Positions 48,726 to 61,259 are shown, counted from the stretch's first letter. The stretch is 64,000 bases of DNA from Terfezia claveryi (GCA_015179025.1 WHUX01000026.1:403241-467240); one strand, 5' to 3'. The notes: generated by a model not told the origin, from the sequence alone. Translations and numbers: made by a program.

Positions 48726-51700
48726 ATGGCGCATTTGGTTTACAGAGCACCACTCATGGAGGAGAAAGTCCGTGGCAAGTATATCCAGGCTCGCAAAGAA
48801 CTTACGGAAGCAAAAGTCCGCGGCGAAATTGATGCTGAGGCATACAAGAATGCCCAAAAAAACCTGGAACATGCCGTGAAGTTTGCTGTACGGGCGGATG
48901 AAGGCCTGCTTGATTCGGGTGAATCCTTGAAATTGGTCCGGTCAGCAAGCGTGAGCAGCGGGAGCACCGGCAGCAGGACGAACGGGGGCAGCTCACACTC
49001 AAGTGAGCTGTCGAGGTTGATGACTGGAGGAAGCACGGCCCCTAAGCCAATCCGCAAGGGTTTGTCTCCCCATCTCAAGAATCCTGTCAATGCCTTAGGG
49101 TTGACCTCCAGAGTAGGCACTATCTTCGACCGCAACAATATAGGCAGGCTTGTCTACAAAGAAGAAGCACAAAGTGTGATGGCTCGGGAGGCTATGAAGG
49201 TGGAGGTAAAAGCTCGTAAAGAGCTCAAACGCCTGATGGAGGTCTATGAGACATCTCAGAACTCCGTGTCTTCCTCGTACTTCAGCAACAAAAATATCAG
49301 CCGCACGTCAACCCCATTACCGGTCGAAGATGAGGGCTACAGCCCGCGTCTTGCTGCAGAATCGTCCAAGTTTTACTCGACAGAGCCCCTCGCCCCGCTT
49401 AACCTTCCCAGCTCTTCTGCTTCCTCGAGCCGCCCAAAGAAGAATTTCAATTTTTTCAAGTGGACTGGGAACAGAAAACTCAGCACTGCCTCAGGTTCGA
49501 GCAATACATATTCCGATGCCAGCATGTCCCCGATATCACCTGGTGAGGACGAGATAATCAACACAATTTCCGCCACTCCTCGGGTCGATATCGACCTTGG
49601 ACCACCCAGTCTCTCCCTGGCACCCACCTTTAATTATAACCTGGACCTCAATGACCGTGCGCGCTCCATGTCTGTCTCTGGTGACATGATCTATCGCCGA
49701 AGCGAGTCCGTGGCCTCCCATAACACTCAGTTCTCAACCTCCCCAAGCAGCATGCGCCACACCATAACATCTGGGTCCTCGGCATCTTCCGCGATCCTGG
49801 CACAACGAACCTCAAACGATACCATACGGTCAGCATCCACATTTTCCGGGGTACGGTCTAACACAGATCCTGCCGAGTCAATTTCTCATTTCTCATTCTC
49901 CTCTGGCGAACAGGACGTCAACGCCAAACCTGCAAAGCGTACAATGGCAGATCTGTTCCTCTTCGGGTCACGGGTTCCGCAAGCAAGAGGTCGCACCGAG
50001 AATATTCTCAAAATGCCAGCGTGGCCAGGTTTCAGCAAGTAAGAGTTGCAGGCCCAGTTGACCTTCAGCGCCCCAAGACCGCGCGCAGTTCGAAATCTCG
50101 GCGACGTCACTCAATCGGGTCCGACTTCTCCGTGGCTCTCTCCACGGGTTCTCGGACTTCGACCGATGTGCACAAGGCCAAAAGGCCCACCGCTCCTATC
50201 CAGAGATCGCGGGCGGTAATGAGGATGCTTTCACATCCATGTTTTGTGCACCCAAGAAGAAGACTCCGAAGAAAACCGCAGATGTCTCTATACCTTTATC
50301 CCCGTCTGGTCCCAAAACGCCAATAGGAGGGGCCTCCATGGTCACTCCAGAGGTGTCTGTGGTGGAACTAAAACCTATACCTTCCCGAGCAGAGTCGAAC
50401 TTAGAAGCCACATCGGCAGTCAAGGGCAAAGTCGTATACTCGCCACGGACCCACTCCTTACCACTGTTACCAGTCGTTAACATTCAAACCTTGATAGGAC
50501 AAGCTTGCGAGTATCCTGCTCCAACTGCTTTACCAGCACTGTCATCTCCGCCACGGCCACCACCATCACCGGGCTTCCAACTGGACCCCATACACGACCC
50601 CCTACCTGCACCCCCATCCAGCATTCTTCTAGACGCATTCATTTCTCTTCTTGAGGAATATTCCTCAGCCCCCAAGCTATTCTCGTTCTCTCGCCTAAGG
50701 CCCCTAGCATAGCTTCCTACCGTACTGCTCGTCGGGGTAGATTGATCCGGAAGGGCTCATCTGTCAGCACGACTCATTCGGTATCGGAAACTGTCGCTGA
50801 GGAAGCTTCTCCACGTGTCCAACATCTCCGACATCTCCCACTACATCTATTGGAAGGTACTGTCAGAGCGTCACCCAAAATTCCACAACTGACGACGAGG
50901 AATCTTCCGGTCACGACGACATCACCTTTTATGACTCATTGGAGGAGGCTGATTTCAACTATCAGAAGCAGAAACTCGAGTCCGCAGTCTGGTTCCTAAG
51001 TGCGGCTAAATGGCTGTCTTTTGGTCGTCTCCTGTTCAGTCCTGGGCATCATTTGTTATGCATGGGTCAAACGGATGCCGAGCTCCTCGGGCTTGATGAT
51101 ATGAGGATTTTGGACCTGGACGGGCCAGCTTTGGTGGATGGTCATGGCATCTGGCCCATGAGTATCCTGCTGCCCTCGTATACAACATTACCACGTCAAA
51201 GTGGTACTTTGAGAATTATGGTCTCCGGCATATGCAGCCACTAAACCACCGTCTGGTACTCACCGAATCACTCACGTCACTGCAGCCACTGGAATCGAAC
51301 TCTTTTGATGTCATTACCGCGCGCGCGCTTCCTCGTATTCTGCAGAAGCATGAATGGATACCACTCCTCAAAGAGTGCCACCGAGTTCTCAAACCGGATG
51401 GATATATCGAGGTGACAATTGTGGACACGTTGCTCAATAACATGGGACCTGTGACTAGAGCTTGGATTGAGGAGAACATCATTGACCCAGCTCTTTCTGC
51501 GAACGACAAGGGGGAGGGAAGGAATATCGACCTCCAACCCTCAAAGTCTATCCTCCACAACCTGCAGTCTGCTGGTTTGGTCGACATTCACAAATGCTGG
51601 GTGTGGATGCCTGCCGGGACCATCGGGGACGAGTTATCGTCTGTTACAAGCCGCGTTGGTAGATACTTCTATGATGAGCTCTTTGTCAATTGGGGAACTG

Positions 51701-51867
51701 ATCCCAAAGAAGTGCCCTCGGATATCAAAGTCCATCGCGAGCTGGACCTTTGGAATGATCCTAGAGTTGCAGCCGAGTGTGTGCGAGATAACACTGCGTT
51801 TAGATGGCTGAAATGCCATGCACGAAAAGGCAACTTTCCGCAGCACCTCGCTGCAGCCTACCTTTGA
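48726..51867 (+). CDS. Serine-rich protein with C-terminal class I methyltransferase domain (about 1,048 aa; frame broken by one-base losses)
   Basis: ATG 48726 starts a lysine/arginine-rich helical N terminus (RGKYIQARKEL) followed by several hundred Ser/Pro-rich disordered residues. The C-terminal part is a SAM-dependent methyltransferase: RILDLDGPALVD, then WSWHLAHEYPAA, SFDVITARALP and CHRVLKPDGYIEV. Fungal proteins of this layout (long disordered N-half plus Methyltransf_11/25 domain) are common; target unknown. As read, the frame breaks five times, each repaired by one base in or next to a homopolymer: near 50011 (A-run), 50215 (GG), 50697 (AA), 50819 (CC) and 51139 (T). Restoring five bases gives 3,147 nt, an uninterrupted intronless frame ending at 51867. 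No compensating nonsense changes exist, so sequencing error is more likely than pseudogenisation. Confidence 0.8.
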
Positions 51868-54800
51868 TAATTCTTTTTCTTGAAGTCTCATTCCTTTGTT
51901 CTTATCGTGCCAGTATTGAAATAGTTATGTTTTCTCTATGATATGTTGCGGATGGTTTTGTGTTTGGAGTTCCTTGGTCATGGTTTATGGTTGGAGTTGG
52001 ATGCATTGTATACGGTTTTGTTTTTTCATTTTTATTGCTGTCTCCTGTTTCAGAGTCTCACCGATTCGATCTACAACAGGGCATCGCTGTGACTGAGTTT
52101 CTAAGTTTGTAAGGCTCGTGGTAGCTCATTATTATCAAGTTCGAGATACGTGTTTGCTTGTTTGTAGTGGCGAGATAATATAGTTGAGGTTATCAGGATA
52201 GTTGCTTTTCAAAGGGCTAGGGGATATCCAATTATAGAATACTTTGTTACCATACTACTAGTATGGTTGGCACAACACCCTGCCAATCAGACTACAGAAT
52301 ACTCCGCATCATCTGAGATATGTTTGTAATACCGGTATATGTTTTCTTATCTTGGGAATACATACGTGCATAGATATGGAACAGAGCTAGGCAGGGGCAG
52401 GAACGACAGCGGGATGACGCGGTGGATACATAAGTGCTTAGGTACTAGACATGCAGGATAAGCTAGTGTAAGGAAGGATTGAGATATGGACCCGTTGAAT
52501 ATCAAGAGTCTAGATGCGTTTTTCACTCATGCTCCAGTAGGATCCTGTATTGGCTATAATTTCAACTTGAAGCGAGAAGAGAAGCAATTGTTGAGGTGAC
52601 CCTTGACTTGTGGCTTGTTCGATTACATCGTGTTTTAGCTTAGATACTCTATTTGTCTTGTTGCCCTTTTGGGTTGGTATGCTAGTTACAGTACCACTTT
52701 GAGCTGGATGCCCCTCAGGTCACGAATGTCTGATGACTAAGCAAAAAAGCTTACTGGGATGTGCTTTTGAGTGGTGGACCAGAAGAATAGGGCCCTTGAG
52801 CGCTTCGCAAACTCCTATTCAGCGACGGAATTGGTACCGCTGTCATGAGTTATGTGCGGGAAGCTCCAAGTGCCTGCCGGGAACATTACTATTATAGGAA
52901 GTAGTTCCCCATGATTTCCGCCAGACTACATGGTTTCCTGCTTGATTTCGGAGCCCGCAATCACAATATTGACCGATAGACTGGGTGGTACTCATACTAT
53001 TGGAGTGGAGATTTTTTTAAATATTGAGATTTCGAGCCGTTTAGAGAGTCGTGTAGAGATAACTGATTGGCGAAGCTTTGAAATTGTGCGAACACAGCTT
53101 TTTGGAAGCGCAGTACAGAGTAATTAACCCTCGGAGGACAATATTACAACTAACATGAGGTGTCTAGCCCGCTCCCAACAATAGCACAAACTCAACTTTT
53201 GTTTCGACATCATAGCATGACAAACGCTAGTAGCGCGCGCAACATCACCAAATCATCAATCTGGAAGGGCTTTGCAATCGTGAGATCCATCCAGCATTGG
53301 TCATTGTGGCCACTGTGTATCAAGACCGGATTGGGAACGAAAAATATACAGTGCATACGTACAGTGGATGAAAGATTCTAGTTCGGGGTACCCATATTAC
53401 TATGCACGGATGGATATGTGCTTAGTTGTATTGCCCTCCGCCTCTATCTCCCGAATAGCCTCGTAGGTAAATAATTCAGTGCTCGTATCATTAAGCTATC
53501 TCTATGACTGGCATCCCATCAGCAGCCCCGCTTATTATTATAATTAGATAATAATTATATAATAAGGTAATGGGGCTGCTAGCTACATTTGACGCAGCCT
53601 GACGGGGATGCCACGCATACACATGGTATAATATATATAAGGGGGGAGATATCCTGGGCGTCGTCAGGTGCAGCCTTCTCAAATGTGCTACTCATGATTA
53701 AATTGAATCCCTCCTGTGCCACAAGAGTGTTGTAGCCTTCCATAGTGAGCTGTTGCTGAAGTACCCGCTGATTGATCAGATTATACTCTGCAATCTGGAG
53801 AATAGGTTCCTGTGCCCCAGTGTCAGTTGCTGAAGGCTGCGTCTTTGGGATTATTATCTGCAAAGCCTTTTCGCAGCAACTTGAACGTTCGTTGGCCATG
53901 CCGCTTGCCGACCTATCTGGATCCTTCAAGCCTAGTGACCTTTGGAAAATAAGACTTACTAGAACCGTCATACGTGATGTGAGACTAGTCTTGGGGGATT
54001 TGATTGAATCGCCGGAAAAGTTTGTCTTGCATTTTTGCTTGACGCCCAATCCAGGTCCTCGACATGCTTGCTTGTTAGCAAAGTTAACAAGCTACCTTCG
54101 AAGGAAAATATTCTGTATATATACTTGAACGGTGAGCATGATGTACAGAGGCTTTCCAGTGCCTTATTCTGGACCAGTATCGCATCATCTTGAACATTCT
54201 CCCCTTCCATGGGAAGAACGGCATCTCCACTGAGGTGAGAGGGTCTGTAGCTGAAGTTTCCAGGATGCGTGGATTTCCTTTCAAGAGGATTCCACGCAGT
54301 AAACTTGATAGCGAAGAGCGAAGAAAAACACGATGTCAAGAAAGATACGTCAAATTTCTAATCTACCATCTTGTTTCACCATGAATTGGAGTGCTACTGT
54401 TTGTGATGAGGTTTACCTACCCTTTCCATTTGAATTGTAAGTATTTGCAATAAGGCGTTGCGGGAATTGTACTTTACCAAAACCTAAGTTAGTCGTCAGG
54501 GATCAGCAAAACCCAGTTGGTCTTAAATTTTGGGTGCAAGACTCTTTGACCTGTAGAACTCCAATATAAGTATGGTTGCTGTTCTCCACTGTTTATGAAT
54601 TGCGTTCCTGAAAATGGAGTACGATGTCCTTTCGCCTAACATCGTCATCGATAATATTGAGACTTTGAGAAGGATTTACACCTCAACCGCAGGGACCATG
54701 AGTAGCATTGCATCTAGCTTTGAGCTGGTGAAATATTCTAGGTTAATGGCTGAGGATGGTGCGTGCGGACTTAATACCTGAGTTAGTATCCAGGGCATCG

Positions 54801-55452
54801 TTCAAGTTCTGAAAGAGTTGCACATCCTAGTCGATAGACTCTGTACTTGAAGAATAATGAAATCATGGCTTGTTGGGCGAGCTTCGTCTGATACAATTCT
54901 GCCATCTTGATCGATGTAACATCAACAAGCGTATCAAAAAATACCCTGAGTTTGCCATTCCGCTGGTCTGGATCGACTCTCTTGATCACCCACCTTTTCC
55001 ATGGTCCCTTGAGATGAGGATTGTCGTTCCGTCCAACGCGGAATTCGCAACTACATCTCTTTTTGTGACATGAAAGCTTCCTGGACCGCTTTGGTTTCCT
55101 CTGTCCTCCTCATACACCAAATTCATCCATTATTCCAACCGCTCCAGTCTCGAATACGCGGTTATGTCATACCAGGCATCATTGACGGAGGAAGTGCCCT
55201 TGCGCCTTGAGAAATGATCGTGCCAATAGGAATGCTTTCTGCAAACTATACTTTTGCGCTCAGAGTTTCGGGATTTCTAATCTTGGTAAAATATAGGCTC
55301 ACTCTCCTTGAGCTGCTCCACTATATAAGGCCCAGTATAGTCCATATACGTTCCATTTATTTTTCTGTTAATTGTGTCTGGGCAGGCTATCACGGAAACT
55401 TGCCTCGAATTTCTCCGAGAGTTATCACAGTGGTCTCACTCCAAAGCAGAAA
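51868..55452. other. Gene-poor stretch with unrecognised short frames
   Basis: No gene was identified. A palindromic word pair lies at 52259-52295 (TATGGTTGGCAC and CCAATCAGACTA). Moderately long frames overlap on both strands at 53580-54380, and an ATG-started frame runs 54614-54781; none carries a motif I can name. Given the one-base losses in this region, a real but broken gene at 53.7-54.9 kb cannot be excluded. An AT-rich palindrome lies at 53533-53565. Confidence 0.35.
55320..55335 (+). promoter_or_regulatory. TATA-like box upstream of the Methyltransf_16 gene
   Basis: CTATATAAGGCCC lies about 125 bp before the ATG at 55453, a reasonable distance for a fungal core promoter. Sequence match only. 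Confidence 0.35.
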
Positions 55453-56373
55453 ATGTCCACGGAGCGTTTCGTTATCCAGCCAGCGTCAGACACCAAGGAA
55501 CTCTCGGTCTTGAGGTATCCCCTTAATCTGCTCGACAGCAGCTGGCACGTTGCTTCTCTATCCCAGAGATCGGGCTCCCACCCCCGGGAGTCCCCACAGT
55601 CCGCCAATGCAGATTATGAACCAACAACAGGCACCACACTATGGCTGTCATCGCAGCTCTTGGCACTATATCTCACTGATCTGTACGGTCACGGGGGGAA
55701 GAAGCAGAACAGGAAGCTGAGAGCCGTGGAACTCGGGTCTGGGATCGGACTGGCAGCACTGGTACTCGCTTCTCTGGGAATCGATGTCGTTGCCACGGAC
55801 CTGCCGGTGGTCATCATGCAGGTGCTCGAGAAAAACATAAACACTCATCTAGAATTAGTAGAGACGCTGGTTGCCAGCATGCTCCCCAGGAATTCTAGGA
55901 TAGAGCCGGGGAAAATTGATGTCAAAGTTCTTGATTGGACAGCAGATCCATCTACATGGCGCTGGGACGAAACCAGATGGATAAGCCCCAGGACAAACGG
56001 GGACCTCGGGCGTACAGAGGGCAATAGTATTGGCCCTCCTTTTGATCTTGTCATAATATCAGACACCATCTATGAACGATCCCTCATACCATCCATCCTG
56101 CAGACATTATATCAATTATCTATTCTGAGCAAAAGGACATCACCGCATTCGAAGAAAACTCTGTATCCACTAATTTTCCTGTCATTGGAAAGGAGGGACG
56201 GGGGTCTTGTTGATGGAGCATTACAGCAGGCAAGAGAAATGGGTTTTGCATGTGAGATGATTAGAATTGGAAAACTCACAAAATTGATGAAGAAAGCAGG
56301 GGTATTTTGCAGAGCTGAGCTTCACCCAGAGCATCAGAGTGAGAGGGAGAGCTGTGACGAGCTCCAGCTGTGA
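55453..56373 (+). CDS. Methyltransf_16-type protein methyltransferase, 306 aa
   Basis: A single intact exon from ATG 55453. The frame is open upstream but without another ATG, so this start is preferred. TGTTLWLSSQLLALYL (residues about 60-75) precedes SAM-binding motif I VELGSGIGLAAL (92-103), the post-I acidic residue in ATDLP (Asp116), a conserved DWT, and SDTIYERSLIPSIL near residue 205. This is the layout of the METTL21/FAM86-related family (Pfam Methyltransf_16), which methylates lysines on translation factors and chaperones. The exact member and substrate cannot be told from sequence alone. About 80 bp upstream a TATATAAGG box (55322) is a plausible promoter element. No frame damage, unlike its neighbour. 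Confidence 0.82.
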   Translation: MSTERFVIQPASDTKELSVLRYPLNLLDSSWHVASLSQRSGSHPRESPQSANADYEPTTGTTLWLSSQLLALYLTDLYGHGGKKQNRKLRAVELGSGIGLAALVLASLGIDVVATDLPVVIMQVLEKNINTHLELVETLVASMLPRNSRIEPGKIDVKVLDWTADPSTWRWDETRWISPRTNGDLGRTEGNSIGPPFDLVIISDTIYERSLIPSILQTLYQLSILSKRTSPHSKKTLYPLIFLSLERRDGGLVDGALQQAREMGFACEMIRIGKLTKLMKKAGVFCRAELHPEHQSERESCDELQL

Positions 56374-57238
56374 CGAGCTCCAGCTGCACACTATGCCAAC
56401 CGATAGAGGGCTGGGCTGTGGGATGGAGTTGAGATTTGGAGGCTACAACTGAAACCGCGGAAATTGAGCAAAGATGCCGAGCCCAATATACCATCGGCTA
56501 TTGTATAATGGTCTCTCTTTGAGTTTCCGTTGATTCAACAGACGTTATTGGCCAAGCGACACCGCGGATCCTCCTACAACAAAATACCCGAAAGCGTCTC
56601 GTCTATTTTAGTATGGCTTGTTGTTTGAAAAGTAAATACCCTTAATATCTCATAATGGATCATTTAGCCTTCTGATCGGCAACACTACACCACATGCATG
56701 CAGGGATCGACACGTCAATCGATTCTCGCCGATCATTCAAACGCATTTTCTAAACGCATTTCACGTCAACCAACCGTTGAGCTTCATTCACGACACTTCA
56801 AACTGCACTACACTTCTTTCCTGAAAGCACAAACTCCTTCAACATGAAACGAGCTGAGAAGGCGAATACGAAAGTGACGATCATCACTATTCGGCATTTC
56901 AGGTGTGGGCAATTAGGTTGACCTCATTCAATAAGGTTGCTGGAATATAAAACACCGATTGAATCCCTTTGTTGAGATATTCTGACCACATCAGTCGAGA
57001 AAGTACAAAGTCAGGTTCTTTTACGAGTTTCCTTTTTTCCTTTTCTTTTATCCTTACTTTCATACCTCTCGACTGTGTCGATAGATACCCTTCTCTTTCT
57101 CTACACAAGTACATTCTTCTAAGATTTCACAGCAGAACAGGCATTCTGCATTTATTTTGAGCTTCATTTCTCAAATCTTTAACTCTTCATACCATCAAGC
57201 TACAAATTTCTATTTCTTCTCATCTTCAGCCAGCCAAC
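56374..57238. promoter_or_regulatory. Intergenic region with pyrimidine-rich 5' leader of the Fig1-like gene
   Basis: No convincing gene. From about 57020 to 57110 the plus strand is a C/T-rich tract (TTTCCTTTTTTCC, CCTTCTCTTTCTCTACAC), the usual transcription-start signal of highly expressed filamentous-fungal genes, 130-220 bp before ATG 57239. A 25-codon upstream frame starts at 56844; its role is unknown. Confidence 0.4.
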
Positions 57239-58213
57239 ATGCGCATCGCAAGTGCAGCCTTCAGCAGGTTCGGGACTTCTAGCCTCTCTCGCCCAGTCTT
57301 TCTGTTCTCCCTCCTCTGCCTCACTCTCTCTCTCATCTTCAACTCCCTCATTCTCGCCGGCTCTACCAGCCCCTCCGCCACCCTCCGGAACTGGTACCTC
57401 GTCTCGTTCAAATACAACACCAACTCAGAGTTCTACAAGACTCTCGAATCAATTTACTCCGCCAAAGACAAAATCACCGATACCAAGGACAAAGTCCACG
57501 ACACCATCGACAAATTAAATCCCTTCAGCAAGCGCGATTCTGAGCAGCCGACCTTCAGCGAGATTCGTGTTGGCTACAGGGGTCTTTGCGTTGATACTAG
57601 TCATGGCTGGGAGTGTGCCTACAACGCAGCGAAGCTTTCTACCCAGGATATTGGAAAGGATCCACTCCAGCTCGTGGAGATTGCGGATATGTACAAAGAT
57701 AAGATTGTTTGGTCTTTGCCGTTTTGGCTTTGTGTCAGTTCGACGGCGGTCGCATGGATCATGGTGATTGTCAATGCTGTTCCTATCCCAATTACTATGC
57801 CGGCTTGGACAAAGAAGGTCGCCGCCGGGTGTTTGGCTATCGCGGCGGTTTCATCTTTGGGAGCAATGGTTCTTGCCGGGGTGATCTCGAGCTCTGTATC
57901 AACTATTATTGACAAAGTCACGGTTGACGCTATTCAGGTTCATATCGGGCGTACGGATTTGTGTTTTGGATGGACAGTGTTTGCTCTTGTCACGGTTTCC
58001 ATGCTGGGAGTATGTGCTATCGTCACGGCAGAGTGGGGCGTTAACAAAGTCACTGCTGCCGTCGAGGCACAAGCTGAGAAGGGTGTTAATGCCGCCACGG
58101 GGGGAAGGTTCGGGATGAGCGAGGTACAGAATGCGAGCGCAAAGTTGGATGCGTTGAAGAAGGGAAAGGGGTTACCGGAGGGGTATTCGTTTGTAAAGTC
58201 TCTGAGGAAGTAG
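57239..58213 (+). CDS. Fig1-like claudin-superfamily membrane protein, 324 aa
   Basis: Intact single exon. Four hydrophobic segments at residues about 19-41, 157-181, 193-218 and 239-263 give a claudin/SUR7-like four-pass topology. The large first extracellular loop holds GYRGLC (112-117) followed by eight residues and Cys126. This is the G-hydrophobic-x-G-x-C...C signature of Fig1 proteins, which support calcium influx and membrane fusion during mating and hyphal fusion in fungi. The second half of the loop before TM2 and the charged C-terminal tail (EKGVNAATGGRFG, KLDALKKGKG) are predicted cytosolic or peripheral by position. An alternative label is SUR7/PalI-type eisosome protein, but the Cys spacing favours Fig1. 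Upstream CT-rich leader suggests good expression. Confidence 0.75.
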   Translation: MRIASAAFSRFGTSSLSRPVFLFSLLCLTLSLIFNSLILAGSTSPSATLRNWYLVSFKYNTNSEFYKTLESIYSAKDKITDTKDKVHDTIDKLNPFSKRDSEQPTFSEIRVGYRGLCVDTSHGWECAYNAAKLSTQDIGKDPLQLVEIADMYKDKIVWSLPFWLCVSSTAVAWIMVIVNAVPIPITMPAWTKKVAAGCLAIAAVSSLGAMVLAGVISSSVSTIIDKVTVDAIQVHIGRTDLCFGWTVFALVTVSMLGVCAIVTAEWGVNKVTAAVEAQAEKGVNAATGGRFGMSEVQNASAKLDALKKGKGLPEGYSFVKSLRK

Positions 58214-59784
58214 ATGGAGAAAGTGACGATGGGTGGTCGGAAGTGGAGATCGGGGTTGGGAGGGTGGTAATTCCACCGTTGAGGTTTTCGGCGGTGAACT
58301 GGCCGGAATGGAGGCTGGGGGGCTGAGGTGAGAAACGATACTCGATTGCTTGGTGTGATTTGTTTATTGTGACTTGAGGACGTGGTTTCTTTATCTGTTT
58401 TTTTTATTTATTTTGTACTTCTATTTTTTGGCATCTCGGGCGCATTTTCATACTTACGGGTTTTCTTGTTTAATCACATATACATACCTCTACGTAATAC
58501 CACTGGGTCTTTTGGTATAATATGGTCACTAAATCCAAAAAAAGTATATGTTCGTGGGGTTCATTATGTGCCTCTTTGCACCGCAATGAAATCCTAAAAC
58601 TCCACAAATTATTATAAGAACAACATTGAAGTGTCAGAGATATTTTTGAACCGGACTTTAACGTTTGTCGATTTCATAAATTTTATGGAACCTTAGGTAC
58701 TTGCTCCATGTACAGGCAGAGTGAACTGGAATTAGGCTTTCTTCCATGGGCCCAATGGCTTTTAAAACCACCGTTGAAAACAAGCAAAAACACTTTACGG
58801 CAGTGGATGGGCCGTTGGTACGTACTTCTTTGGGGCAGAATCAGATAATTGTAATTATTGCTGTCTAGCAAGTACTTCTGAAAATGCAATGAGTATGATA
58901 CAATTATGTGCTGTGCTAACTACATACTGTACGTACAGTACCTATTGCAGAATATTTCCATGCGCTGTTCTATAAGGCCTACTGTACTGAGGATTACGGT
59001 TTGTGAGTTGAAATTCAGTTGCTGTGTACCGTAGTGCAATGCTGACCGATGGGGAGGGGTCTAGGCACTTGGTGCTAGTCAGAAAGCAGAAGCATTGCAT
59101 AATACGGGAGATCCTTTGAATCCTGTTCCTCTGCAACAGGTTTACTCCGGATCCTGTTCTGATTGCTATCTACATAAGTATCCTTCCCACGATGCGAGTC
59201 TTGTGCCAAAACACTACCGTCTATTGTATCTATTCCCTAATATATTTTTGCTTACATACATTATTCAATGCTCAGATTTGCCATACAGTATATTGGATAT
59301 TCGATATAGCTACTTTTCATATCAAATCGAACTCGCTTCTCACCAACCACGACTAGTTATCTAAAGCTCATTCCTGATTCATCTCTCTTGGCAAGTACTC
59401 CGCCCTTTGAACCGACGTGGAAGCTATAGGTTATAGCTGCATATTAAGCAGCATAAAATTCCTCATTGCTGGGGACATGGTAGGCTATAGGAGTTCCTAT
59501 ATGAAGGACTATGCATGTGTAGTATCCTATCAAGGGCCGGGGTATCAGATATATCAATGGCTTGTGCCAACCAGACTAACATCAATATTCCCTGGGATCG
59601 ATAAAATAGATTGCGTTACGAGGGTCTGATCGAGACTAGAACCACTCAACAGTCATAAGAATGTTTGATCTGCGGAAAAAACTTTTTGCTACTTTTATTT
59701 TGCCTCCTGGGCACGAGAACAGTATCTACCTATCTATCTACTCTGCTAACTATAGCTAAAAATAGTATAGATAGGAGTATAATT
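58214..59784. other. No recognisable gene
   Basis: Downstream region of the Fig1-like gene and AT-rich intergenic DNA. One inverted copy of the dispersed word (GTGCCAACCAGACTA) is at about 59574-59588. Confidence 0.4.
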
Positions 59785-60309
59785 TAAACTTTGTGTACGG
59801 CACCTAAGTTATCCATTAGCACACTTCGACACGTACAAGTGCAAATAAACAAGGACAGTCTGCAAAACTCACCACTTCCCTTCATCGTAATCACCGCCCA
59901 AGTACTCTCCACCCCGTCTCGGGATCCACCACAACCTCCTTGGCCACATCGGTCTTGAACGCAATCGCACTCATGATCCCATCCCCAAACATCTCGTTCA
60001 TGATCGCCTTGTATGCCTTTCCATAATTCATGACCGCCTCGTACAGACGGTACATGAGCGGCTCCCTTGGGGCATCTCGAGCGCAGTTGCCCCGCGGTCA
60101 GGGGTGGAGGAAAAGTATCCACGAGAATGTCTTCACTGATTTGGAGGGCCGTGGAGAGGGTATTGATTTCGGTGGGGAGGGAGCGGATGCCGCGAGAGCA
60201 GGAGGGAGGCGGTGCTGACTTCGTTGCGCGAGGGGAGGAGGGAGGCAAGATCGTGAGGTGTGGTGTTGAGGGACTTGGCAGAGAGGATGAGTTGCAGTGT
60301 GTCAGACAT
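59785..60309 (-). CDS. Cyanate hydratase (cyanase), frame broken by one-base losses
   Basis: Read from ATG 60309 leftwards. An N-terminal helical domain includes [11 protein letters not shown] and [15 protein letters not shown]. The C-terminal catalytic domain has [20 protein letters not shown], then [14 protein letters not shown], which contains the active-site Arg, Glu and Ser of cyanase in the expected order. The enzyme converts cyanate and bicarbonate to ammonia and CO2. An intron is likely at 59872-59804 (GTGAGT...TTAG), after which a PYTKF-like end matches the family C terminus. Length, about 155 aa, is normal. As read, the frame slips several times: near 60200, at a G/C run 60090-60093, at 60069-60072, at 59912-59915 and at 59876. 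Most slips are repaired by one homopolymer base. Conservation of all catalytic residues argues for sequencing error; a young pseudogene is the alternative. Confidence 0.82.
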
Positions 60310-61259
60310 GATGGGAATTGAGGGGGGTTTGGGGGAGATTTGGGGGGGAATTGGGGAAATTGGGATTGGCGGTGGCAGTACTGCTCACAGTGGTGTGGGT
60401 TTAATGGGAAGTGGAAACCATGAGTCTTGGATTTATGAGGTGTATATATAACTGTACCTGCAGGTATGGACCGAGTCCTCCGCTTTTGCCTTTCGTCGCC
60501 CTTTCGCCTATGACGAGCTCGGGTGGCGTCGGCGACGTTGAGCCCGCGATTTCGTTTGGTTGGCCGCGGATTTGTTTCTCCAGGCGTTTTAACAAGGAAT
60601 CAGGTGCCTATGGTGCCGGCAACAAGGAACCGACTTACTCAGCACAAAATGTCCGCCAATACATGAGCCTTTACCTCTGATTCCGAAGACCTAGAACAAA
60701 CCGGAAGCCACGAACTTCAAATATAAACGTATTACTATGATTCCCGATATCTCTGTAGCATGTAGTCTGGAAATAGTTTAACTAATGTATCCTGTAGATG
60801 CCACGGTTGACTAGGAAAAAGGGGAGCCTGTCAGGCTGCCACATAAGTAGTATGCAAGTCAACAGAAATGCATGGGTTCCTGAATTGATACAAAATTAAA
60901 GGCTTCTAACTTTCACAACCAGCCATTTTCGAAGGAGGGGGAGGAATATTTGTCCATCAAGTTATCTTTTAAAAAGAAAAAGAAGAAGTAGTTATGTACT
61001 GTACGTACTACTATCACTCAACCACTCACAAGTTTATTTTTATTTTTAATTTTTTTTACCCCTATGCAATTCAACTATATCGAAAAAAAAAAAAATAATA
61101 ATAATAATAAAAAAAGCATCCAATCCAATTCATTCCAATTCAATCCAATCCAAACAGGAACAAAAAATCTCTCCAACGCCAAACCAAAACATATAACATA
61201 ACCTCCCCACCTACCCCTCCTGCAGAAGCAACAAAAAAAAAAAACTACACAGCCAAATA
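60310..61259. other. No recognisable gene
   Basis: Intergenic sequence between the cyanase start and the E2 gene end. It holds a GGGGGA-rich stretch at 60320-60375 and an A-run plus ATT repeat at 61080-61115. Confidence 0.4.

Noticed and set aside
49373..50483. Minus-strand frames of 60-95 codons
   Set aside because: Shadows of the Ser/Pro-rich coding region of the methyltransferase gene; no motif and no ATG context of note.
55372..55452. Extended N terminus of the Methyltransf_16 protein
   Set aside because: The upstream frame is open but begins with TTG; the first ATG is 55453, which leaves all methyltransferase motifs intact.
56844..56920. Short upstream exon of the Fig1-like gene
   Set aside because: A 25-codon ATG frame exists but no splice path is needed, since 57239 opens a complete protein with its first membrane segment.
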